From CAZUNO01 sp964621445 [NCBI: Candidatus Hadarchaeota archaeon] (GTDB lineage Archaea; CAYQAE01; CAYVLA01): DNA of 29,142 nt. Of this stretch, positions 23,481 through 29,142 are shown piece after piece. Under the pieces are notes generated by a model. It worked only from the letters and a program-made list of their open reading frames with translations, made no database searches and was not told the origin of the DNA. Numbering within the stretch: the stretch's first letter is position 1; every line of letters starts with the position of its first letter. A program made the translations under genes and the position numbers. The stretch lies in NCBI GenBank assembly GCA_964621445.1, contig CAZUNO010000031.1:1-29142 (forward strand). Direction: 5' to 3'.

Positions 23481-24782
23481 ATGGGATGTAGGGACCTGGG
23501 TAATCACCGCGCGAAGGAGGACCCCGAGGCAGTGCAGGAAGTGCTCTCCGGGGATAGAAAGGTTGCTAATGCAGCCTGGTGGGGTTTCAATGAGATCGAT
23601 TCCACCGATTCCATTCAAAACGCCATTGCATCCGGAGCCAGGAGAGTGGTAATTCCCGACATGAATAGGGAGTGGATCGTACGACCCATTGATCTAGTGG
23701 GAGACATGGAGTTGGTCCTGGAGCCAGGAACGGTGATCACCGCCAAGAGAGGGGAGTTTCGAGGGTCAGGAGACAAGGTGTTCAGGGCCCGGGACATATC
23801 CAATCTGAGCATACGTGGATACGGGGCCACCATCCGGATGCAGAAGGAGGACTACATAGTAGGCAAGGTGCTGGTTGACCTCGGCTGGGATCGGTGGTTT
23901 GGAACCTATGAAAAGGCCGAGTGGCGCACACCGCTTTCCCTGGAGGGCTGCAGCAACGTGAAGGTGAACGGGCTCAAGCTCTGTGACAGCGGTGGCGACG
24001 GGATATACATAGATGGGGGCGATAAGCTCGATTGGTCCAGGAATATCAGTATCCAGGACGTGACCTGTGATAATAACTATCGCCAGGGCATGAGCGTGAT
24101 AAGCGTTAATGGACTGGATGTTAAGAACAGCACCTTCTCCAACACCTGGGGAACCCCTCCTTCAGCCGGGGTGGATATCGAGCCCGATTCATCGGATGAG
24201 AGGATCCAAAACGTGGTTTTCAGGGACTGTAGCTTCCGTGACAACTATGGAGATGGGATCGAGGTTTTCCTATCCAACCTCAGAAAGGATTCGGGAGAGG
24301 TATCGATCCTATTCGAGAGATGCAGGGTCACCAGCAAGAGAGGTTCCGGCATCAGAGTCACCAAGGTGCCGGACAACGGTCCGGACGGGAAAATAGAGTT
24401 CAGGGACTGCGTTATAGAGAATACCCAGGGATACGGGATCAAGGTTCAGGACAAGTCAGCTGATAGGGCCAGAGTAAGATTCGTTAGATGTAAGGTGAGG
24501 GATGCGGCCAGAAATCCAGCCTACAAGGGTGCCTGGAGCCCTATCTGGCTCGACCTTTTCAGAACCCAGCAGACGACGCGGTTCGGGGGCATTGACTTTG
24601 TCGACTGCCGGGTTGAGGACGACTACCGACGTCCGGTGGTCAGGATGACGGAGAGCGAGAGCGATCTGGGTTTACGGGACGTTACCGGTACGTTGAATGT
24701 CCTAAACCCGTGTGGCGTGGAGGAGTCGCTTGGCAGCAAACGAGAGGAGGTCGACCTGAATCTCCGGGAAGTCAAATGGTAA
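23481..24782 (+). CDS. Right-handed parallel beta-helix protein (pectate-lyase-like fold)
   Basis: A 433-residue protein made of short parallel-beta-helix coils from about residue 45 to 400. Recurrent units include GDGIYIDG, GMSVISV, GVDIEP, GDGIEVF, GSGIRVT and GYGIKV, alternating with strands like VVFRDCSFRDN and IEFRDCVIENT. The opening, with TDSIQNAIASGARRVVIP, is the usual entry to such a helix (a pseudo-pectate-lyase start). The fold is shared by polysaccharide lyases, hydrolases, epimerases and mannuronan-type enzymes as well as non-enzymatic adhesins; catalytic residues cannot be assigned. No signal peptide is present, which is unusual for the fold. Position between a sulfatase and a FAD/sialidase-like gene suggests glycan processing. 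The ATG at 23481 is preceded by AGGGGG about 11 bases upstream. Confidence 0.82.
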   Translation: MGCRDLGNHRAKEDPEAVQEVLSGDRKVANAAWWGFNEIDSTDSIQNAIASGARRVVIPDMNREWIVRPIDLVGDMELVLEPGTVITAKRGEFRGSGDKVFRARDISNLSIRGYGATIRMQKEDYIVGKVLVDLGWDRWFGTYEKAEWRTPLSLEGCSNVKVNGLKLCDSGGDGIYIDGGDKLDWSRNISIQDVTCDNNYRQGMSVISVNGLDVKNSTFSNTWGTPPSAGVDIEPDSSDERIQNVVFRDCSFRDNYGDGIEVFLSNLRKDSGEVSILFERCRVTSKRGSGIRVTKVPDNGPDGKIEFRDCVIENTQGYGIKVQDKSADRARVRFVRCKVRDAARNPAYKGAWSPIWLDLFRTQQTTRFGGIDFVDCRVEDDYRRPVVRMTESESDLGLRDVTGTLNVLNPCGVEESLGSKREEVDLNLREVKW

Positions 24783-24794
24783 TTAATTGGGCTT

Positions 24795-27101
24795 TCAGAT
24801 CTCTCCCCTGATATGTTCAACCGAGAGTCTTCTGAATGCGATATTTCCTCCCCCGTATATGCAGGTTAGGGAGATCCCCTCCGGGCTGGGGGTAAGGGCT
24901 GGGTTTGAGAAGACAACCTCTTTACCCGGTCTATTTCCCCGATCCTGAATCCGGTATCTGTGGGGCCAGCTCTTTCCGTTATCCTCGGAAAGGGCAAGTA
25001 CCAGTGAAACTCTGCCTGATTCCCCTTCCATCCGGGTAGACGGATAATGGCCGAGCACCAATTGGCCGCCGTTCATTTTCGTGAGGTCCATGTAGGGCTC
25101 TTCGCCCTTAAGCTCCGTGATTTGGGCCCGACTCCAGGTACGTCCTGAGTCGTGGGAGTCACTTCTGTAAACCGGACTAGAGCCCGTACAGACAAGCATG
25201 TGCATTTTTCCGGGTTCCGATTCCCAAATGACCGGCCTTATCTTATCCCCTGACGGTATGTCGTCCAGAGAAATATCATGGGCAATTTGCCAGGAGTCTC
25301 CCTTGTCCTTGGATAGGGCAAACGAGATGTGTTGGGTTTGGCCATCTATCCTGGAGATGGGGATCAGCCATTCATCACCGTGGGAGGCCACGACCTGGTG
25401 GAAATCGCCTCCCGGATAATCCTCCTGGGATAATATGTCCCGGGCGGGGGACCAGGAGCGTCCCCCATCCTGGGAGACCTGTAAACGGGCATGTGAGCCT
25501 TGGCCGCTCTCAATTACTCTGTAGAAGAGATATATTCCTCCATGATCGTCAGAATGTAGGACCGGATTTCGATACTCTACCTGGTGATCGGCCAGGGTCC
25601 TGGTAGGCGAGCTCCATTGCTCCTCTGCCCTTCTGGCAGTCCATATCCCGGTTCGAGTCCCGGGGTCCTTTCGACCCGACCAGGCCACCAGGGTTTCCCC
25701 ATTCTCTAGCTCAATGTGCGTGCTTTCATAACAGGATTCGAGGTTTAGATCATCCATAACCAATTCGCTTACCTTTCTCTTCTGGCGTCTATGTTCTCTA
25801 TAAGGCGTGGTGTCCAGAACCTGGCCCAGTTTCCGGATGGCTCCCTGGACCTTTCGTGGATCGACCTGGGATACATCCATCCCAACCTTGGCCGCAATGC
25901 CGCAGACCGTTCCAGCCGCAAGCCCGGTCTGGGCACAGGTGGTCATGACCCGGAAGGATGCCATTGCCATCTGATCCCCGGACACGCATCGGCCGGCAAC
26001 CGCGATGTTTTTGCCACCTTTGGGAATTAGGGATCTCAACGGTATCTGGTAGGGTGGTACGACTGGCGTTACCCCGGTGCCTGCTCTCTGGAGTATGTGA
26101 GGCCAGTGATAATCGATCTGGTAGGTGCCCACGGCCACTGCGTCGGCGAACCTCCTCCCTTTTCTGACGTCGTCCTCGCTCATGACATATTCGCCCACTA
26201 TCCTTCTGCCCTCTCTCACCCCCAGGCCAGGAGAGACATGGCTGATCTCATATGTATCGTACTTCTCTCTCCTGTAACCCTTGGTCTGCAGGTAGTAAGC
26301 CAGGGCCGTCATGTGTCTTCTGGCCCTTATCTCGGCCCGTGAGTAGCTATTGCCATCGGTGGAGTCCCCGCCGATCACCTTCATCTTGACGAACACGGAG
26401 TAAGGGTTCGTCCTTTTCACGGAGGTCATGGGTAGATCTTCGTCGTTCTCCCATTGGGGACAACCGGGTGGTAGAACGGTGTTGACCTTTTCCCCCACGT
26501 CCTCCATCCAAAAGCAGAGGCTCATGGGGAGCTGTAGGTTCATGTCTTCCTCAACCGTACCGTCGGGGTTGTGTGGCTTGCCTCCTTTAACCGTAGGGAA
26601 ACCGGCCATCGCTGCAAGGTCACCGTCTCCTGTGCAGTCCACCAGGCACTTGGCCTTGATTCTCTGGAGTCCGCTCTTGTTGAAAATTAATAATTCCTGG
26701 ACCTCGCCCTTATGGCTGGTCGCGTCCACCAGACAGGTGTGAAACAGCAGATCCACGCCGCTGGTCAGGACCTTCTCCTGGAGAAGGAAGGCCAGAATCT
26801 CTCCCTTGAACCAGGTACCGCCGCTTGTCGGTTTGTATGGCCCCAGGGCTCCGAAGCGCCTAAGCCCTTCCAGTATTTGCTGGAAGGGGGTGTTTACCCG
26901 CTTTATATCCCCGCAGAAGCCTCTTTCGCCGGTAAGGGTTCCCTGACCTCCGAGTCTTGAGCTCTGTTCAATCAGCAGTACATTCTCCGTGTGCTTAGAG
27001 GCTCCCAAAGCGGCAAATACACCTGCCATGCCGCCGCCCACGACAACTACGTCGTAATCTGGCACGGCTTCCTTTCCGTCCTTATGGGGTTGAGTTTTCA
27101 T
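24795..27101 (-). CDS. FAD-dependent oxidoreductase fused to a sialidase-like BNR propeller
   Basis: A 768-residue single frame with two full-sized parts. Residues about 15-430 are a FAD_oxidored-type flavoprotein: VVVVGGGMAG (18-27) binds the ADP half of FAD with Glu45 after strand two, followed by GGQGTLTG, VDCTGDGDLAAMAG (154-167) and the C-terminal FAD motif VAGRCVSGDQMAMAS. Residues about 450-765 resemble BNR_2-type sialidases: NGETLVAWSGR, RNPVLHSDD, and four Asp-boxes SQDGGRSW (543), SKDKGDSW (597), SHDSGRTW (649) and SEDNGKSW (705). Separate proteins of these two families are common near sulfatases in glycan-degrading bacteria; I do not know this fusion in archaea. No signal peptide. 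A sialidase start at Met449 without its own ribosome site is possible but the frame is continuous. Sialic-acid cleavage is not shown. It follows the MBL-rhodanese gene by 42 bases. Confidence 0.85.
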   Translation of the reverse strand: MKTQPHKDGKEAVPDYDVVVVGGGMAGVFAALGASKHTENVLLIEQSSRLGGQGTLTGERGFCGDIKRVNTPFQQILEGLRRFGALGPYKPTSGGTWFKGEILAFLLQEKVLTSGVDLLFHTCLVDATSHKGEVQELLIFNKSGLQRIKAKCLVDCTGDGDLAAMAGFPTVKGGKPHNPDGTVEEDMNLQLPMSLCFWMEDVGEKVNTVLPPGCPQWENDEDLPMTSVKRTNPYSVFVKMKVIGGDSTDGNSYSRAEIRARRHMTALAYYLQTKGYRREKYDTYEISHVSPGLGVREGRRIVGEYVMSEDDVRKGRRFADAVAVGTYQIDYHWPHILQRAGTGVTPVVPPYQIPLRSLIPKGGKNIAVAGRCVSGDQMAMASFRVMTTCAQTGLAAGTVCGIAAKVGMDVSQVDPRKVQGAIRKLGQVLDTTPYREHRRQKRKVSELVMDDLNLESCYESTHIELENGETLVAWSGRKDPGTRTGIWTARRAEEQWSSPTRTLADHQVEYRNPVLHSDDHGGIYLFYRVIESGQGSHARLQVSQDGGRSWSPARDILSQEDYPGGDFHQVVASHGDEWLIPISRIDGQTQHISFALSKDKGDSWQIAHDISLDDIPSGDKIRPVIWESEPGKMHMLVCTGSSPVYRSDSHDSGRTWSRAQITELKGEEPYMDLTKMNGGQLVLGHYPSTRMEGESGRVSLVLALSEDNGKSWPHRYRIQDRGNRPGKEVVFSNPALTPSPEGISLTCIYGGGNIAFRRLSVEHIRGEI

Positions 27102-27143
27102 AGGAAAATCGGCTAACTACCTACTGAAAATGGTTTGCCAATC

Positions 27144-28547
27144 CTAGCTTTCCACGGGGAGACCCGACTTGTTCCAGGACATCATGCCCCCGAGGAGAGT
27201 TGATACCTCTTCCCATCCCTCCCTTTTCAGGATGCTGGAGGCCATACTGGACCTGGTCCCGATCCCGCAAACCGTGACCACCGGACCTTCAGGAAGATCC
27301 GAAACCTCGTTTTCCAGCTCGCCAACATGGATGTTTTTGGCCCCCTCAATGTATCCCTCCTGGAACTCCTCATCGCTACGAACATCGAGGACGGTTATAT
27401 CGGGTTCCCTTTCAAGCCGGTCCAGGAGCTGGGTGGGGGATAATAGATCGATTTGGTCGTATTCCATCCCTTCCTTGTACCACTCCTCCATTCCGCATAT
27501 CTTGGAACCACCACATAGGTATCCGTCAATATTATCGTAACCGAGCCTGAAAAGGAACCTGGTGGCCTGATCCAGATCGGAGCTGTCATCTAGAACCAAA
27601 AGAATTGGTTCGTCATAGGGCATCACCCACCCGGCGTAGAGGGGGATACCTTCCAGCCAGATGTTGTAAGATCCGGGGATATGTGCTGAGCTAAAGCAGC
27701 CGGGGAGCCTGGCATCAAGTGCAACTCCTCCCCTATCGAGTAGATCCCGTGCCTCCTGCGCTCCCATCTGGCCCGGCGTCGGGAGGTGGTCCCTGGGTGG
27801 AGCTCCCTGTTGATTATATCTCTCCATCATCTTGAAGTAAGGAGGCGTGGGCAGGATTTCCTGGGACTTCTTCTCAATGAAATCCTGCCGGTTCAACTGG
27901 AGCTTTTGGTTAAACTTCCTCTCCAGGCCCAGGGTGCTCTCCTCCCGTTCACTTATGGAGCCTCCACATACTGAGCCTCCGCCATGTGCAGGACAAAGTA
28001 TAACCTCGTCTCCGAGGGGTAGTAGCTTATCATGAATGCTCTTGTATAGTGCACGAGCAAGTCGTTCTGATTCCTCTGGACCGTAGAGGTCAGTTCTTCC
28101 CACATCCCCCACGAAGAGGGCATCACCGGTGAACACCATTAGGGGCTGACCCTGGGTTGTGGGATCTGAAACCGAGTAAGAAGTGCTCTCATCGGTGTGG
28201 CCGGGGGTATGGATGGCCGTTAGATCGAGCTCGCCGACCGAAAAGTTCTCGCCATCATCTATGGTTGTTCCGTATTGAAAGTCCAGTCCGGGGCCATGGA
28301 GGATTTCAGCACCCGTGGCCTCCTGCAGATCAATGGAGCCTATGGTGTAATCCTCATTTCTGTGGGTTTCAAGGACGTATTTGATGATTAGGCGCTCCTT
28401 CCTGGCCATCTCCGTGTAGACTTTACAATCACGCCTTGGGTCAATCACGGCCGCTTCGGGCTCGGAGCCAAGGAAGTATGAGATATGCGCCAAACCCTCC
28501 GACCTAATCTTCCGAAATATCATTTCCAGACCATCTCTTGTGGTCAT
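27144..28547 (-). CDS. Metallo-beta-lactamase-fold protein with two rhodanese domains (persulfide dioxygenase-like)
   Basis: A 467-residue protein. Residues 1-250 are a metallo-beta-lactamase fold related to ETHE1/BLH persulfide dioxygenases. The usual H-x-H-x-D-H motif reads THRNEDY (61-67), with Asn for the second His and Tyr for the last; His117 (HTPGHTDE), Asp142 (TGDALFVGDVGR) and His188 (CPAHGGG) remain. Two rhodanese domains follow: the first (about 285-365) has GGSKICG at the active loop with no clear catalytic CRxGxR-type loop, the second (about 375-465) has VCGIGTRSS with the expected Cys. Persulfide dioxygenases oxidise glutathione or other persulfides to sulfite with O2; in an anaerobe an alternative sulfur-transfer role is possible. 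No signal peptide and no Shine-Dalgarno sequence, so probably a cytoplasmic protein from a leaderless mRNA. Confidence 0.85.
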   Translation of the reverse strand: MTTRDGLEMIFRKIRSEGLAHISYFLGSEPEAAVIDPRRDCKVYTEMARKERLIIKYVLETHRNEDYTIGSIDLQEATGAEILHGPGLDFQYGTTIDDGENFSVGELDLTAIHTPGHTDESTSYSVSDPTTQGQPLMVFTGDALFVGDVGRTDLYGPEESERLARALYKSIHDKLLPLGDEVILCPAHGGGSVCGGSISEREESTLGLERKFNQKLQLNRQDFIEKKSQEILPTPPYFKMMERYNQQGAPPRDHLPTPGQMGAQEARDLLDRGGVALDARLPGCFSSAHIPGSYNIWLEGIPLYAGWVMPYDEPILLVLDDSSDLDQATRFLFRLGYDNIDGYLCGGSKICGMEEWYKEGMEYDQIDLLSPTQLLDRLEREPDITVLDVRSDEEFQEGYIEGAKNIHVGELENEVSDLPEGPVVTVCGIGTRSSMASSILKREGWEEVSTLLGGMMSWNKSGLPVES

Positions 28548-28661
28548 TTACTCTTATCACGGAAAAAGATACCGCAAGACAGCTCGGGATACGGAATTTG
28601 ACAGGTAAAATAATGGGAATAATCACGAAATGATAGCTCTGAGAGTGCCGATAAGGGAATC

Positions 28662-28669
28662 ACTAAAAA
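28662..28669 (+). promoter_or_regulatory. TATA-like element for the cold-shock gene
   Basis: CTAAAAAG lies about 26 bases before 28690, so a transcript could begin just ahead of the Shine-Dalgarno sequence. A second AT-rich stretch, ACAATATAAT at 28679-28688, is too close to the ATG to serve as the TATA box if the Shine-Dalgarno site is used. Confidence 0.4.
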
Positions 28670-28691
28670 GGGAGTGTACAATATAATTTGC

Positions 28692-28699
28692 GGAGGTGA
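28692..28699 (+). promoter_or_regulatory. Strong Shine-Dalgarno site deciding the cold-shock start
   Basis: GGAGGTGA is a near-perfect match to the 16S rRNA tail, five bases before the ATG at 28705. It includes the GTG at 28696 that a longer frame would use as start, so the ATG is the true start. Most other genes in the window have weak or no such site. Confidence 0.75.
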
Positions 28700-28704
28700 G
28701 CAAA

Positions 28705-28911
28705 ATGCAGGGAACGGTGAAGTTCTTTGATAACAGAAAGAATTTCGGTTTCATAGAGCCCGACGAGGGAAACGAAGATTGCTTTGTACACAGAGCCGAC
28801 GTAGAAGGCGATTCACCCTTCGGTAGTCCTCTCAACGAGGGAGACCGAGTAGAGTTCGAAATCGAAGAGGCCGAAAAGGGGCCAAAGGCAGTAAATGTGA
28901 AGAAGATCTGA
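28705..28911 (+). CDS. Cold-shock domain protein (CspA-like)
   Basis: A 68-residue single cold-shock domain. MQGTVKFFDN opens the first strand, NFGFIEP (residues 13-19) is RNP1 and DCFVH (25-29) is RNP2, the aromatic face that binds single-stranded nucleic acid. Length and motifs match bacterial CspA proteins, which act as RNA chaperones. In archaea such proteins occur in scattered mesophilic or cold-living lineages and are usually explained by transfer from bacteria. The gene is alone, divergent from the MBL-rhodanese gene, with a strong ribosome binding site and a marked stem-loop in the 3' flank. Confidence 0.93.
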   Translation: MQGTVKFFDNRKNFGFIEPDEGNEDCFVHRADVEGDSPFGSPLNEGDRVEFEIEEAEKGPKAVNVKKI

Positions 28912-28941
28912 ATCTAATCAGGGTTACTAGTGCTTGTACTG

Positions 28942-29004
28942 CATGAAATGGAGGTATCAACCCCCGTTTCGTGTGCATCAAGGCATGATGAAAGCCTCTT
29001 TTTT
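28942..29004 (+). terminator. Stem-loop and T-tract downstream of the cold-shock gene
   Basis: A 13-position stem can be drawn at 28942-28973: CATGAAA pairs with TTTCGTG, then TGGAGG with CCCCCG, one A-C mismatch and a TATCAA loop. It begins 31 bases after the stop codon. A smaller hairpin (AGGC/GCCT, 28981-28997) is followed by six Ts at 28999-29004. Together they look like a transcript end, or a folded 3' region that could influence mRNA stability. Confidence 0.5.
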
Positions 29005-29142
29005 GGGGTTTGTGACAGCTTTTTCAAGACATTAAGTTTTACCGCCGGTGGTAGAATTTTTTCCGCCGGCTCAGACCCTTTTATGTTCCAAAAACCGTAA
29101 CTGTTTAGCTGGTTGTGGTTTGGGTTATTTGTTGGTAGGGGT
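29005..29142. other. Right end: 12-base imperfect direct repeat and start of a G/T-rich stretch
   Basis: TTTTACCGCCGG (29037-29048) recurs as TTTTTCCGCCGG (29058-29069), 21 bases apart. From about 29101 the sequence becomes 88% G+T (37 of the last 42 bases), similar to the two biased stretches earlier in the window. No gene can be called before the window ends. Confidence 0.4.

Noticed and set aside
28981-28997. ATGATGA resembling a C box of a C/D guide RNA
   Set aside because: No matching CTGA D box at a suitable distance; the stretch is better explained as part of a hairpin before a T-tract.

Overview
The window looks like chromosome from an uncultured, probably anaerobic archaeon. The evidence is archaeal-style TATA elements placed for leaderless or nearly leaderless transcripts, an Lrp/AsnC regulator divergent from a GTP-type PEP carboxykinase, a four-subunit group 3b [NiFe] (sulfhydrogenase-type) hydrogenase, and heavy use of AGG/AGA and ATA codons. 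A Thermoplasmata-like or related euryarchaeal lineage would fit, but no marker gene here settles that. A bacterial-type cold-shock protein suggests a non-hyperthermophilic life. No rRNA, tRNA, CRISPR array, transposase or integrase was recognised.

Layout. 1-4097: two divergent surface-protein genes. One is a PQQ-type beta-propeller gene with an in-frame TGA, cut by the window edge. The other is a 987-residue secreted protein with two propellers joined by a PKD domain. 4098-4581: no gene seen. 4582-7161: Lrp/AsnC regulator and GTP-PEPCK, divergent around two perfect palindromes. 7236-18209: a long minus-strand run. In transcription order it holds a methyltransferase, a membrane-anchored amidotransferase-fold protein, two small membrane proteins, a six-hairpin glycosidase, hydB-hydG-hydD-hydA, a rubrerythrin-like diiron protein and a CocE/NonD hydrolase. 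18514-21905: a polytopic membrane protein, an alpha/beta-hydrolase, and a frameshifted paralogue of the membrane-anchored amidotransferase-fold protein. 22029-27101: a sulfatase, a right-handed beta-helix protein, and an unusual FAD-oxidoreductase/sialidase-like fusion. 27144-28911: a metallo-beta-lactamase plus double-rhodanese protein and a cold-shock protein.

How the parts may work together. PEPCK points to gluconeogenesis or anaplerosis. The hydrogenase would move electrons between NAD(P)H, H2 and possibly sulfur, and the MBL-rhodanese protein fits persulfide handling. The glycosidase, esterase-like hydrolases, sulfatase, beta-helix protein and FAD/sialidase fusion suggest use of decorated polysaccharide or detrital material. 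None of these six has a visible signal peptide, so the chemistry may be cytoplasmic.

The most unusual signals are: (i) stretches where the + strand is extremely rich in G and T whichever strand is coding, with sharp edges inside genes; (ii) the FAD-oxidoreductase/BNR fusion; (iii) an MBL active site altered to H-R-N-E-D-Y; (iv) a pair of secreted amidotransferase-fold/coiled-coil/TM paralogues, one broken in two G5 homopolymers; (v) an in-frame TGA exactly where a blade tryptophan is expected.
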